A program made the translations under genes and the position numbers. From Thiohalophilus sp. (GTDB lineage: Bacteria > Pseudomonadota > Gammaproteobacteria > UBA6429 > Thiohalophilaceae), in the NCBI RefSeq assembly GCF_034521165.1, contig NZ_JAXHMV010000016.1, positions 1 to 64,000 on the forward strand: a stretch of DNA of 64,000 nt, read 5' to 3'. Under the pieces are notes generated by a model. That model worked only from the letters and a program-made list of their open reading frames with translations. It did not search any database and had not been told where the DNA came from. The first letter of the stretch is position 1. Each line of letters begins with the position of its first letter. Of the stretch, positions 7,965 to 17,606 are shown in pieces.

Positions 7965-9971
7965 CTAACTCAACAACGGCGCGATCACCAGGCTGACAAT
8001 CGCCAGTACGTTGATCAGGATGTTCATCGAAGGCCCGGAGGTATCCTTGAACGGATCGCCCACTGTATCCCCCACGATGGCGGACTTGTGAGAGTCGGAT
8101 CCCTTGCCGCCCAGTTCGCCGCCTTCGATATACTTCTTGGCGTTATCCCAGGCACCGCCGGCATTGGACATCATCAGCGCCAGCAGCACGCCGGTGACCA
8201 GCGCACCGCCCAGCATCCCGCCCAGTGCCTCGGGGCCGATCAAAAAACCGACCAGGGGCGGGGCGGCCACCGCCATAGCGCCGGGCAACAGCATCTTGCG
8301 CAAAGCGGCGTCGGTGGCAATCGTGATACAGCGGTCCGTATCCGGTTTCGCGGTGCCTTCCATCAAGCCCGGGATATCCCGGAACTGACGCCGAATCTCC
8401 TGAATCATCGAATAGGCCGCATCGCCTACCGCGGTCAGGGTCATGGACGTGACCAGAAACGGGAAAACCCCGCCGATGAACATCCCCACCAGGACCTCCG
8501 GCTGGGCCAGCTGCAGATTGAAATCGGGCAGGTTATGGGAAACCGTCTGGATATAGGCGGTGATCAGGGTCAGTGCCGCCAACGCCGCGGCGCCAATGGC
8601 AAACCCCTTGCCGATCGCCGCCGTGGTGTTGCCCACCCGATCCAGCGCATCGGTGATCTCGCGAGTCTCCTCGCCCAGTTCCGCCATTTCGGCGATGCCG
8701 CCGGCGTTATCGGCGACCGGCCCGTAAGCATCGATGGCCATGGTCATACCGACCGTGGCCAGCATGCCGACTGCGGCAATCCCCACACCGTACAAGCCGA
8801 CCCAGTGGCTGGCCAGGTAGATAATCAGCGCGATACTCAGCACCGGAAACAGGACCGAGCGAAACCCGGTCGCCAGACCGGTGATGATGACGGTGGCCGC
8901 GCCGGTCCGGGATGCCTCGGCCAGATGCCGCACCGGCCGGCCGGCGGTGTAATATTCGGTGGACAGGCCGATCACCATGCCGCCCGCGGCGCCCAGCAAG
9001 ACACAGAACCAGACGTCGATATGCACCCCCAGCGCGTTGATGACAAACCAGGCGCCGAGCATGAACAACATGGCGGTACCCAGCAGGGAATAGCGAATCG
9101 CCTGCTGGGCGCCGCGGTTCTGGTACAGCCGCATCACCGCAATCCCGACCAGCACGCACAACAGCCCCATGCTGGACAGCGCCAGCGGCAGAAACATCAG
9201 CGTCGCCTGGGAACCCAGTCGGGCCAGCGCCGCCTCGGACATGACCGCCGCCAGCGCCAGGGTGGCGATCATCGCGCCGCAATAGGATTCGAAAATGTCC
9301 GAGCCCATGCCGGCCACATCGCCGACGTTGTCGCCCACGTTATCGGCGATCACGCCGGGATTGCGCGGATCATCCTCGGGAATGCCGGCCTCGAACTTGC
9401 CCACCAGATCCGCGCCCACATCGGCCGATTTGGTGAAAATGCCGCCGCCGACACGGGAGAACAGCGCCACCGACGATGCCCCCATACCGAAGCCGTGAAT
9501 CACATGCGAACCGGCGGGATCCCCGCCGTAAGCCACAAACAGCCCGCCCAGACCGATCAGTCCCAGCGCCGCGACCGTCAGTCCCATCACCGCGCCACCG
9601 GAGAAAGCGACACTCAGGGCCCGGCCGGCGCCGACCGTATTGGCGGCGTGGGTGGTACGCACATTGGCGTAGGTGGCCGCCTGCATACCGATATAGCCGG
9701 CGCCGGCCGAACAGAGCGCGCCAACCACAAAGGAGATCGTGGTGCCCGGCCCGAGGTAGATATACAGGAGTATCGCCACCACCACGGAAAACAGGGTCAA
9801 CTGCAGATACTCACGGCGCAAAAAGACCATGGCGCCGCGATGAATTTCGCCGGCCAGCTCCAGCAAGCGGCGATCGCCGGCCGGGTAACGGCTGATACGA
9901 TAAAAAACCAGTAGTGCGGCCGCCAGCCCGATAATGCCGATGACCGGGGGTACCCAGATAACTGACAACAT
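7965..9971 (-). CDS. hppA: Membrane-bound ion-pumping pyrophosphatase
   Basis: Integral membrane enzyme (668 aa, about 16 hydrophobic segments) that couples pyrophosphate hydrolysis to H+ or Na+ export. The substrate loop DVGADLVGKFE is at 184-194, followed by DNVGDNVGDVAGMGSD; the C-terminal loop has NAGGAWDNAKK and GDTVGDPFKDTSGP. At 447-456 the sequence is GNTTAAIGKG, with Ala and Gly at the two positions that mark the K+-dependent subfamily (K+-independent enzymes carry Lys at the first). Whether it pumps H+ or Na+ cannot be told by eye. It is divergent from the soluble pyrophosphatase gene. Confidence 0.95.
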   Translation of the reverse strand: MLSVIWVPPVIGIIGLAAALLVFYRISRYPAGDRRLLELAGEIHRGAMVFLRREYLQLTLFSVVVAILLYIYLGPGTTISFVVGALCSAGAGYIGMQAATYANVRTTHAANTVGAGRALSVAFSGGAVMGLTVAALGLIGLGGLFVAYGGDPAGSHVIHGFGMGASSVALFSRVGGGIFTKSADVGADLVGKFEAGIPEDDPRNPGVIADNVGDNVGDVAGMGSDIFESYCGAMIATLALAAVMSEAALARLGSQATLMFLPLALSSMGLLCVLVGIAVMRLYQNRGAQQAIRYSLLGTAMLFMLGAWFVINALGVHIDVWFCVLLGAAGGMVIGLSTEYYTAGRPVRHLAEASRTGAATVIITGLATGFRSVLFPVLSIALIIYLASHWVGLYGVGIAAVGMLATVGMTMAIDAYGPVADNAGGIAEMAELGEETREITDALDRVGNTTAAIGKGFAIGAAALAALTLITAYIQTVSHNLPDFNLQLAQPEVLVGMFIGGVFPFLVTSMTLTAVGDAAYSMIQEIRRQFRDIPGLMEGTAKPDTDRCITIATDAALRKMLLPGAMAVAAPPLVGFLIGPEALGGMLGGALVTGVLLALMMSNAGGAWDNAKKYIEGGELGGKGSDSHKSAIVGDTVGDPFKDTSGPSMNILINVLAIVSLVIAPLLS

Positions 9972-10184
9972 ACCTGCCTCCTATTCTGTTTAAGGTTATT
10001 ATCCATTATTACAGGTACGGTAATATGACAATCCCACATTACCCAAAGGCCGCTTTCCTGACAATGTCCGGCGTTTCTGTTTGGCGCCGGTGCTGGTAGA
10101 ATAGCCGCCTTTTGCGGCCACGGCCGATTCGCCGGTCAATCACACACTCCGGCGACCAAATCCGACACATTCGAGGCTTGAGTA

Positions 10185-10733
10185 ATGAATCTGGACAGAG
10201 TGAATTCCGGCAAGGATATCCCCAATGACGTCAACGTCATCATCGAGATCCCGGCCCACAGCGATCCGGTCAAATACGAAGTGGATAAGGACACCGGCGC
10301 CATGTTCGTGGACCGTTTCATGAACACCGCCATGCATTATCCCTGCAACTACGGTTATGTGCCCCATACCCTGTCCGAGGACGGCGATCCGGTCGATGTT
10401 CTGGTAGTGACCCCCATGCCCCTCATCAGCGGCTCGGTGGTGCGCTGTCGTCCCATCGGTATTTTGAAAATGACCGATGAAGCCGGTCCCGATGCCAAAC
10501 TGCTGGCCGTGCCGATTACCAAACTATGCCAGCTTTACGTCAAGGCCGAGTCCCCCGAGGACATGCCGCAGCAGCTACTGGATCAGATGGCCCACTTTTT
10601 CGAACATTACAAGGATCTCGAGGAAGGCAAGTGGGTCAAGATCGACGGCTGGGGTGACAAACAGGCCGCCCATCAGGAAATTCTGGACTCCATCGAGCGT
10701 TATAACAACGCCCCGGAAAAACCCTGCTTCTGA
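10185..10733 (+). CDS. ppa: Soluble inorganic pyrophosphatase (family I)
   Basis: Cytosolic Mg2+-dependent pyrophosphatase (182 aa) that drives biosynthesis by removing PPi. The catalytic signature EDGDPVDVLVVTP carries the metal-binding aspartates, and EVDKDTGAMFVDR and NYGYVPHT are typical of family I. It is divergent from hppA, so two enzymes for the same substrate share one intergenic region of 213 bp. A possible promoter is TTTCTG (10074-10079), 17 nt, TAGAAT (10097-10102); weak evidence. Confidence 0.96.
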   Translation: MNLDRVNSGKDIPNDVNVIIEIPAHSDPVKYEVDKDTGAMFVDRFMNTAMHYPCNYGYVPHTLSEDGDPVDVLVVTPMPLISGSVVRCRPIGILKMTDEAGPDAKLLAVPITKLCQLYVKAESPEDMPQQLLDQMAHFFEHYKDLEEGKWVKIDGWGDKQAAHQEILDSIERYNNAPEKPCF

Positions 10734-10776
10734 TACATCAACGTTACTCCATTAACGTTAGCAAAGCGCTGCTGCC

Positions 10777-11334
10777 ATGAAAGTCTGTATTGTCTCCGAC
10801 AGCCACGATAACCGCTTCCTGCTCAAGGCCGCGGTGGAAGATGGCAAACAGCGGGGCGCCGAGGCCGTGCTGCATTGCGGTGATGTGGTCGCCCCCACCA
10901 CCCTGCGCATACTCAATCCCCTGGGACTGCCGGTGCATGTCATCCATGGCAACAACACCGGCGACATGTACAGCATGGCCCGGCTCTCTTACGATCCCGA
11001 CAGCGTGATCCACTATCACGGCCAGGACGCCGGCCTCGAACTGGCCGGGCGAAAAATCTTTATTGTTCACTATCCGCACTACGCCCGGGCCATGGCCACC
11101 ACCGGCGAATGGGACCTGGTCTGCTGCGGCCACGACCATCGCGCCCTGATCGAACCGATCGTCAACATCCGCCAGGGTCATACCTGGTACGTCAACCCCG
11201 GCACCGTCGGCGGCATTGGTGCCGAACCCACCTACGCCATGGGCGATCTCGACACCCTGGAATTCGAAATCCTGCCCGTCCCGGTGGACGAAAGCCTCAA
11301 AGTCAACAAAATCTCCGTCACCCCGCACGACTAG
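10777..11334 (+). CDS. YfcE/MJ0936-type metallophosphoesterase
   Basis: Calcineurin-like phosphodiesterase of 185 aa. The metal-binding residues are visible in order: SDSHDN at the N-terminus, GDVV, HGNN, HYPH and GHDH. This is the compact YfcE-like class acting on small phosphodiesters; the physiological substrate is unknown. It lies 43 nt after ppa on the same strand and could be cotranscribed with it. Confidence 0.88.
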   Translation: MKVCIVSDSHDNRFLLKAAVEDGKQRGAEAVLHCGDVVAPTTLRILNPLGLPVHVIHGNNTGDMYSMARLSYDPDSVIHYHGQDAGLELAGRKIFIVHYPHYARAMATTGEWDLVCCGHDHRALIEPIVNIRQGHTWYVNPGTVGGIGAEPTYAMGDLDTLEFEILPVPVDESLKVNKISVTPHD

Positions 11335-11374
11335 TCCCTATCAGAGAGGGTTCCTGCTCTTAGCCTCTGATTAA

Positions 11375-11584
11375 GACGCAAAGGACGCAAAGGCGCAGAG
11401 TTCGCAAAGAACTTTTGATGTTATTTCGTACTGATTACCTGTGCACGTACAGAGTGATTTATGCCGTTCAACCAGGGCGAATAGCCTTTAAAATCGGCAG
11501 GACCATAAACGAGGAATATTTTTCGAACAAATGGCTGAAAAAAATATTCCTCCGCGTTCTTTGCGTCTCTGCGTCCTTTGCGTT
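11375..11584. repeat. Fold-back element with GCAAAGGACGC-type arms
   Basis: Arms at 11375-11412 and 11551-11584 are inverted copies of a degenerate GACGCAAAGGACGC-like motif. Between them a perfect 13-bp inverted repeat, GAGGAATATTTTT (11511-11523) and its complement (11540-11552), forms an inner hairpin. There is no coding evidence in this 278-bp gap. The outer arms belong to the dispersed family also seen near 16.0, 26.7, 27.6 and 43.7 kb. Confidence 0.7.
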
Positions 11585-11612
11585 ATCGCCAGGGGAAATA
11601 GAGAAGAGGCCT

Positions 11613-12050
11613 TCAATACCCGGCGGTGTTATTTTCGACCCAGCGTTCGCCTTCGGGGGTCTGTTCTTTTTTCCAGAACGGCGCTTTGGATTTGAGTTCT
11701 TCCATCAGATAGCGACTGGCTTCGAAGGCGTCCTTGCGATGCGCGGACCAGACGGCGACCAGGACGATCGCGTCGTCGGTCTCGACCCGGCCGACCCGGT
11801 GCAGGATCAGGCTATCGAGCAGGTTCCAGTTTGTGGCGGCATGCTGGCTGATGTCTTGCAGATACTTTTCCGTCATCCCCGGATAGTGTTCCAGCTCCAT
11901 GGCGGTGACGCTCTCACCCTCATTCAGTTCGCGCATGCTGCCGACAAAGACCGCAGTGGCGCCGTACCGGCCGGCGGCCTGCATGGCCTGCTGGTATTGC
12001 AACAGCTCGGCATAGGGTTCGAAGGCCTGTTCGCGGATTTCGCTGTGCAT
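11613..12050 (-). CDS. moaE: Molybdopterin synthase catalytic subunit MoaE
   Basis: Large subunit (145 aa) of molybdopterin synthase, which converts cyclic pyranopterin monophosphate to molybdopterin using sulfur carried by MoaD. The active-site lysine region KSKAPFWKKE is intact, as are FVGSMR and VWSAHRKDAFEA. The longer ORF starts inside moaD; the ATG at 12050, one base after the moaD stop codon, gives the normal MoaE N-terminus. It forms a pair with moaD, divergent from moaC. Confidence 0.95.
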   Translation of the reverse strand: MHSEIREQAFEPYAELLQYQQAMQAAGRYGATAVFVGSMRELNEGESVTAMELEHYPGMTEKYLQDISQHAATNWNLLDSLILHRVGRVETDDAIVLVAVWSAHRKDAFEASRYLMEELKSKAPFWKKEQTPEGERWVENNTAGY

Positions 12051-12051
12051 C

Positions 12052-12285
12052 TCAGCCCCCGGTGACCGGCGGGAAAAAAGCCACCTCGTCACCATCGTGC
12101 ACCGGCGTCCCGGAATCCACATATTCCATATTCCGTGCCATTAACACGTTGGCCGGCAATTCGGCGTTGTCGGTGGCCTGCGCCCAGACCTCGGCCACGC
12201 TCAGCGGCTCGCTGGCGTCCAGACGAGCCTCACTGCGACCGATCTGTTCACGCAAACTGGCGAAAAATTTCACGTCAATCGTCAT
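12052..12285 (-). CDS. moaD: Molybdopterin synthase sulfur carrier MoaD
   Basis: Ubiquitin-fold protein of 77 aa ending in VTGG; the terminal diglycine is adenylated and thiocarboxylated to deliver sulfur to MoaE. It sits directly before moaE and is divergent from moaC, with 96 bp between the two starts that must hold both promoters. No moaA or moaB is present in the window. Confidence 0.95.
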   Translation of the reverse strand: MTIDVKFFASLREQIGRSEARLDASEPLSVAEVWAQATDNAELPANVLMARNMEYVDSGTPVHDGDEVAFFPPVTGG

Positions 12286-12381
12286 GGTTCCTGTACCGAA
12301 TAGAGGGCAGGATTGCCCAAACGGGGCAGGCAGCCTATCATGGATGCTGGCACAGCCCCAACGGGATAGTCTCTACTATTT

Positions 12382-12864
12382 ATGAGCAAACTGACCCATT
12401 TCAATCAGGACGGCGATGCCCATATGGTCGATGTGGGGGACAAATCCGTCACCCGCCGGGTTGCCGTCACGGGCGGCGAGATCCGCATGCAACCGGCAAC
12501 CCTGCAACTGATTATCGACGGTGGCCACAAAAAAGGCGATGTGCTGGGCATCGCCCGCATTGCCGGCATCATGGCCGCCAAGCGCACCGCCGATCTGATC
12601 CCCCTCTGTCATCCGCTGATGCTGACGCATGTGGAGGTGGAACTGACCCCGGATCCGGAACACCAGTGCGTACACTGTCGCAGCACGGTGGAAACCCGCG
12701 GCCAGACCGGGGTGGAAATGGAAGCGCTAACCGCAACCCAGGTGGCGCTGCTAACCATTTACGATATGTGCAAGGCGGTGGATCGGGGCATGAGCATGCA
12801 CAATATCGGCCTGCTGGAAAAACAGGGAGGCAAATCCGGTCACTGGCAACGCCAGCCGGCCTGA
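12382..12864 (+). CDS. moaC: Cyclic pyranopterin monophosphate synthase MoaC
   Basis: MoaC (160 aa) forms cyclic pyranopterin monophosphate in molybdenum cofactor synthesis. Conserved IPLCHPLMLTHVEVEL and the catalytic YDMCKAVDRGM segment are present. It is the first gene of a rightward pair with mutH, with only 4 nt between them. Confidence 0.95.
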   Translation: MSKLTHFNQDGDAHMVDVGDKSVTRRVAVTGGEIRMQPATLQLIIDGGHKKGDVLGIARIAGIMAAKRTADLIPLCHPLMLTHVEVELTPDPEHQCVHCRSTVETRGQTGVEMEALTATQVALLTIYDMCKAVDRGMSMHNIGLLEKQGGKSGHWQRQPA

Positions 12865-12868
12865 AGCA

Positions 12869-13555
12869 ATGTCTGTCTCCTCACCGGTTGCTCCACCCGA
12901 CTCGATTGAGCAACTGCTCGAACGTACCCGAACCATCGCCGGACTTTGTTTTGCCGACCTGGCGGAAGCCCTGGGTGAACCGGTGCCTGATGACCCGCGT
13001 CGTGCCAAGGGCTGGCTCGGCCAGCTACTGGAGCAGGCCCTGGGCGCCGATGCCACCTCGTTACCCGAACCGGATTTTCGAGCGCTGGGTGTGGAACTCA
13101 AAAGCCTGCCACTGAATGCCGACGGACAGCCACGCGAATCCACCTATGTCTGTACCGTGCCGATGCATGACACGCACCAGCTCAGCTGGGAACGATCCTG
13201 GTTGCGGCTCAAATTGCAGCGGGTATTGTGGGTGCCCGTCGAAGCCGATCCCGATATCCCCTTTGACCGGCGGCGCATTGGCACGGCCCTGCTCTGGTCT
13301 CCCACGGCCGAAGAGGAAACGCTCCTGCGCGAGGACTGGGAAGAGCTGATGGAACTGATTTGCCTGGGCCGCTGGGAAGAGCTTTCTGCCCGTCACGGCC
13401 AATACCTGCAAATCCGTCCCAAGGCCGCCCACTCCCGCGTGCTCACCGCCGCGCATGATAGCGACGGCAACCAGTGTCAGACCCTGCCGCGGGGTTTTTA
13501 TCTGCGCACCCGTTTTACCCGGCGCATCCTGGATCACCATTATGCCCGAACCTGA
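12869..13555 (+). CDS. mutH: DNA mismatch repair endonuclease MutH
   Basis: MutH (228 aa) nicks the unmethylated strand at hemimethylated GATC sites after MutS/MutL recognise a mismatch. The catalytic D-x6-E-x-K motif is at Asp69, Glu76 and Lys78 (DFRALGVELKS), one residue off the E. coli numbering. Its presence implies a Dam methylase in this organism, which is not in the window. It follows moaC by 4 nt, so its expression is probably tied to that transcript. Confidence 0.96.
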   Translation: MSVSSPVAPPDSIEQLLERTRTIAGLCFADLAEALGEPVPDDPRRAKGWLGQLLEQALGADATSLPEPDFRALGVELKSLPLNADGQPRESTYVCTVPMHDTHQLSWERSWLRLKLQRVLWVPVEADPDIPFDRRRIGTALLWSPTAEEETLLREDWEELMELICLGRWEELSARHGQYLQIRPKAAHSRVLTAAHDSDGNQCQTLPRGFYLRTRFTRRILDHHYART

Positions 13556-13644
13556 GTCCCCGCTCAGGAATCGCGCCGCGTTGCCGATAACCGTTCAGAT
13601 CGCAAAGATCTCCCCAACTCATACAACACTGGCCCAGGCTCTCT

Positions 13645-15063
13645 ATGACCGGACTGAAACACTGGATTCATCTTATCGAGCAGCAGGAGCTGCCGATTTT
13701 TCGTTACACCATCAATGCCATCAATGACGTCGTCAGTGACGAAGACAGTTCCACCGCACGCCTGGCCCAGGTCATTTTGCAGGATGCCTCGCTCACTGCC
13801 CGCATCCTGAGAATCGCCAACAGCACGACCTATAATCCGACCGGGTCGCCCATCAACACGGTCAGCCGCGCGATCGTGTTTATCGGTTTTAACATGGTCC
13901 GGGATCTGAGCCTGACCCTGGCGGTGATCGAAGCTCTGCTCAATCGCCAGGGACAAACCCATGTCTTTCAACTCATGGCGCGTGCTTTTCATGCCGCGGT
14001 GCAGGCCCGCGCCATCGCGGTTCAACGCGGCGATGATGCACCGGAAGAAGTGTTTATTGCGGCCCTCCTCTATCCTCTGGGTGAAATGGCCTTCTGGTGT
14101 GTTACCGGCAAGGAAGGCGAAGAGATTCTCGGGCTGATAGAAAACGAGGGGCTGTCACCCAAAGTCGCTCAAAAACAGGTGCTGGGCTTTACCTTTGAGC
14201 AGCTTACCGTGGCACTCACCCAGGACTGGCACCTGAGCGATCTTTTGCACAGCGCGATCAACAACCCCACCCTGAAAAACCCACGGGTCCGGGACATCAA
14301 TGACAGCCACCGGCTTTCGGCCGAAACCGAGAAAGGCTGGGACAGCCCTGCTGTACAGAATAGCATTGAACAAATTGCACAACGTCTGGATATGGAACCC
14401 CGACCGGCACGTGAGTGGTTAAAGGAAAATACGCTGGATGCGGTGGAAATGGCCCGACTGTTCGGCGCCGGTTCGATTACCGAATACCTGCCAATCCCGA
14501 ATCCCCGGCCTTCCAGCGAGGAAGAGACACCGACGGACAAATACCCCGCCGCCGATCCGGTCCTACAACTGAGTATTTTGCGTGATCTATCCCGGATGCT
14601 GGAGAAACAACCCAATATCAATCTGATTCTGGAAACGATTCTCGAAGGCATTTACCGCGGCTGCGGTATGGATCGCACCCTGTTTGCCCTTCTCACTCCG
14701 GATAAAACCCAATTACGGGCCAAGCATGCGCTGGGGGAACACAATCAGCAGTTTACCGACAAATTTGTGTTCAACCTGAATGAGACGCCTTTTTTCAACT
14801 GGTTGTTTCGACAAAACGATGCGGTCTGGATCAAAGAGGGCAAGACAAGCGCCGCCGGATCGCCATTAACCCCCGATTTTCTGGCCGTGGTTGACACCCC
14901 GGCTTTTCTGGCCTGTCCGCTATCCATCCGGGGCAAGCCGATCGGGATACTCTATGCCGATCGCGCTCCCAGCAGCCGCGAGCTGAACGCCGACAGCTTT
15001 GAAAGCTTTCGTCACTTTTACCTGCAGGCCAAAATGGCGATCGATTACATCTCCATGTCCTGA
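13645..15063 (+). CDS. HDOD domain signalling protein with C-terminal GAF-like domain
   Basis: The N-terminal ~260 residues match the HDOD domain, a non-catalytic HD relative used in bacterial signalling (LPIFRYTINAINDVVSD, LTARILRIANS, INTVSRAIVFIGF, FIAALLYPLGE). Residues from ~310 (LSILRDLSRMLEKQPNINLILETIL) look like a GAF domain. No output domain follows. Such proteins often work with c-di-GMP or stress pathways, but the role here is unknown. Confidence 0.8.
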   Translation: MTGLKHWIHLIEQQELPIFRYTINAINDVVSDEDSSTARLAQVILQDASLTARILRIANSTTYNPTGSPINTVSRAIVFIGFNMVRDLSLTLAVIEALLNRQGQTHVFQLMARAFHAAVQARAIAVQRGDDAPEEVFIAALLYPLGEMAFWCVTGKEGEEILGLIENEGLSPKVAQKQVLGFTFEQLTVALTQDWHLSDLLHSAINNPTLKNPRVRDINDSHRLSAETEKGWDSPAVQNSIEQIAQRLDMEPRPAREWLKENTLDAVEMARLFGAGSITEYLPIPNPRPSSEEETPTDKYPAADPVLQLSILRDLSRMLEKQPNINLILETILEGIYRGCGMDRTLFALLTPDKTQLRAKHALGEHNQQFTDKFVFNLNETPFFNWLFRQNDAVWIKEGKTSAAGSPLTPDFLAVVDTPAFLACPLSIRGKPIGILYADRAPSSRELNADSFESFRHFYLQAKMAIDYISMS

Positions 15064-15297
15064 TGAGCTGCCTTTTGAAACATACTGTCGCTGTCTACAG
15101 GTCGATGTGCACGGGCAAATCCACGCATGACCGCGACCCCTTCGAATCGTGGCTAACCACCTGACACATCGCAGGTCCCCCCCCGCAAACGTCGTCCCGC
15201 AGCGGGTCAACACCGGTCGCTGTAAAATCTTTCGGCTAACCTTTATAATCGTTCCCTGATACAACTGATACACACAACGAATGCGCGGGAGTTCGCA

Positions 15298-15999
15298 ATG
15301 AGTGAGTTTGATATTGATGAAGCCATGTTCGGTAACCGGGCGATGGCGTCGAATCCTGAAATGACACTGGAAGATCAACTCAAGCTGCATCAACAGCATG
15401 TTGCCGAATTGCCAGACAATGCGTCTGAACTGGATCGCGCCCGCGCCCGGCTGGATGTCGCTGAACTGCTGCTGGCCCTGGAGCGCAAGGAAGAATCCTG
15501 GGCAGAAGGCCGCGAAATTATCCAGACATTTTTGAACAATGAAGCCTGGCAGGAAGCGGTGGAAACCTACAATGTCCTGTTTCAGTGTGAACAGCCGGCC
15601 TCGCTTTCGGCGCTGGGCCAGGGTGTCTGGCTGGCGGTGACCTTTCCCATCATGCCGCAAACGACCATTGCCATGCTGAATCACATTATCGATGAAACCC
15701 CGGAGGATTCCGACGGTGCCGCCGTGGCGGCGATCACTTCCCATTACATCGCCGATCTGCGAGCCCCGGAAGACAAACATGAAAGCCTGACGTTCCTGAC
15801 CTCCAAGGTTCTGGCCGACGTTGCCCGGCGACACAGTAATGTCGAATCCCAGGAGCAGATGGATATGTGGCTCAAGAAACTGGAACTGGAGGATCCCAAG
15901 GCCTTTTTGCCCCGCCTGTCCACCGTGATCGATGTGCTGGTCCAGGATGACTGGTGGTTTGATCGCGAAGCCGTACGCGAGAAGCTGCCGGTTAACTGA
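15298..15999 (+). CDS. Conserved hypothetical acidic helical protein
   Basis: I do not recognise this 233-residue protein. It is acidic, rich in Glu, Asp, Leu and Ala, predicted to be mostly helical, and has no signal peptide, membrane segment or cysteine-rich motif. Repeated stretches such as ARLDVAELLLALERKEESWAEG suggest a TPR-like helical hairpin fold, but this is only impression. It has a clear ATG and is flanked by signalling genes. Confidence 0.7.
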   Translation: MSEFDIDEAMFGNRAMASNPEMTLEDQLKLHQQHVAELPDNASELDRARARLDVAELLLALERKEESWAEGREIIQTFLNNEAWQEAVETYNVLFQCEQPASLSALGQGVWLAVTFPIMPQTTIAMLNHIIDETPEDSDGAAVAAITSHYIADLRAPEDKHESLTFLTSKVLADVARRHSNVESQEQMDMWLKKLELEDPKAFLPRLSTVIDVLVQDDWWFDREAVREKLPVN

Positions 16000-16036
16000 G
16001 CATGGAGAGAATGCGCAGGACGCCCTCTACACGGCT

Positions 16037-16100
16037 ATAATACTCTCGCAGAGACGCAGAACGCGCTGAGACAGAATACACCAAACAGCACTGAACAACC
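16037..16100. repeat. Dispersed intergenic repeat (GCAGAGACGC family)
   Basis: Positions 16037-16060 are identical over 24 nt to 43732-43755, including TAATACTCTCGCAGAGACGC. Positions 16084-16100 (AACAGCACTGAACAACC) are identical over 17 nt to 27763-27779. The repeat lies between the stop codons of two convergent genes. Confidence 0.75.
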
Positions 16101-16106
16101 AGGAAA

Positions 16107-17606
16107 TCAGTTGGGCTCCACGGCCCGGGCCGCGGTCTGATTCGAGGCGCTTTGCGCGCGCAAGCGGTCGTGGCGATTCACAATAATCTGATTACGTCCC
16201 AGTCGTTTGGCTTCATACATCGCGTCATCCGCCCGCTTGAGCAGTGACTCGACATCATCGTCCTCTTTTAGCAAGGCCACGCCGGCCGAGAAAGTCGGTA
16301 CGGAAATATCGACTTGCCCATTATGACAGATCGTTCCGTTGGCTTTTTCCTGTACCTTGTACAGGGCGGACAGAACCCCTTCGAGATCCGTATTCGGGAG
16401 AATAACGGCAAATTCCTCGCCACCATAACGGGCAACCATGTCATGATGCCGGAAGGTAGTCAAAATCCGGTCCGCATAGCAGGTCAGGACCGCATCACCG
16501 ACCGCGTGACCGTATTCATCATTAACGATCTTGAAAGAGTCAAGATCCAGCAGCGCAAGTGCCAGATGAAATCCGTAACGTTGTGAGCGACCAAGCTCAT
16601 CCTCGAGGCGCCGCATCAGGGCACGCCGATTGGGCAGATCGGTCAGTTCATCGGTCATGCTCAACAGGCGCACCCGGGCAAGTTCCTCGCTCAACTGCTG
16701 ACTGTCGGTTTCGATCATCTTCAGATAGTGCTTGGCTTCGGCCAGTTTGCCCAGCAAGCCCTGATAGGCCCCGCCAAGTTTCTCTACGTCTTCCATCAGG
16801 CTCTGGCGCAACAGGTTAATATCATCAATTTCGTCGGCCTCTGCCAGACCCAGCTTGACGTTCTCCAGCATGTCACCGAACTGCTTGTTCTCGTCGATCG
16901 TCTCCTGAATATGCTGCATCAGCTTGGCCTGGACTTTTTCCGCCTGACGGTGCTGACTGTTAAGGTATTGACGATACTTGGAAGCCAGTTTCTGTTCAGT
17001 CGACGGATCGTTATGCGGCAACAATTCTTCAATCAGATTCTGAATCAACTGGCGTTGTGATTCATGTTGTGGTGGCGGGGATTCTCTATCCTGTTCTTCT
17101 TCTGCTGCTGGCGGTTCAGCGGCAGTTTTGCCAAGCGCGCTGTCACTACCAAAATCGTCACTATAATAAGAGAGTACCGGCTCCAGGGCACGACGCAATA
17201 CGGCCTCGTCGATCAGCTCCATGCGGGAAATATGCAGGGCATACAGATCCATGTGCCGTTGCAACTCTTTCAGCTCATGACTACTGTGCGGTAACTGGAG
17301 CTGCTTTTGCAGCAGCTTGACATGCAGATGCATTGAACTGCCGGGGCTGAGATGCTTGGAGTAAACATCCAGTAGCGAACGTAACCAGAAGCGCAGAATT
17401 TGATCGCGGTTATTCTGTTCCTGCTCATGCTCTGTCAACATGCGTTCCACATGCTGATAGAGCACCATACCGGCCGTCGACGATTTGAGATCGTCAAGCA
17501 GATTTAAAATGCGGCCGGCAAGACCGGAAGAGACAGAGGTATTTCCCCCATCACGGTTTGCTCCGGTCAGCGCATCCGCCCCTTTGTTATCAGGTGCTGA
17601 CATCAC
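16107..17606 (-). CDS. GGDEF diguanylate cyclase
   Basis: Soluble 499-residue protein. The C-terminal GGDEF domain has the active-site loop GGEEF and, five residues before it, RHHD, which matches the RxxD inhibitory site, so the enzyme should make c-di-GMP and be product-inhibited. The long N-terminal part (about 300 residues) is helical and Gln/Glu-rich with likely coiled coils, with no recognised sensor domain. It is transcribed towards the hypothetical gene at 15298-15999. Confidence 0.92.
   Translation of the reverse strand: MMSAPDNKGADALTGANRDGGNTSVSSGLAGRILNLLDDLKSSTAGMVLYQHVERMLTEHEQEQNNRDQILRFWLRSLLDVYSKHLSPGSSMHLHVKLLQKQLQLPHSSHELKELQRHMDLYALHISRMELIDEAVLRRALEPVLSYYSDDFGSDSALGKTAAEPPAAEEEQDRESPPPQHESQRQLIQNLIEELLPHNDPSTEQKLASKYRQYLNSQHRQAEKVQAKLMQHIQETIDENKQFGDMLENVKLGLAEADEIDDINLLRQSLMEDVEKLGGAYQGLLGKLAEAKHYLKMIETDSQQLSEELARVRLLSMTDELTDLPNRRALMRRLEDELGRSQRYGFHLALALLDLDSFKIVNDEYGHAVGDAVLTCYADRILTTFRHHDMVARYGGEEFAVILPNTDLEGVLSALYKVQEKANGTICHNGQVDISVPTFSAGVALLKEDDDVESLLKRADDAMYEAKRLGRNQIIVNRHDRLRAQSASNQTAARAVEPN

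Noticed and set aside
8088..9914. 608-residue reading frame on the plus strand opposite hppA
   Set aside because: His/Gln/Gly-rich composition with no family resemblance; it is the antisense of a strongly conserved pyrophosphatase in GC-rich DNA.
11415..12065. 216-residue frame opposite moaE
   Set aside because: Begins inside a repeat element and runs antisense to moaE.
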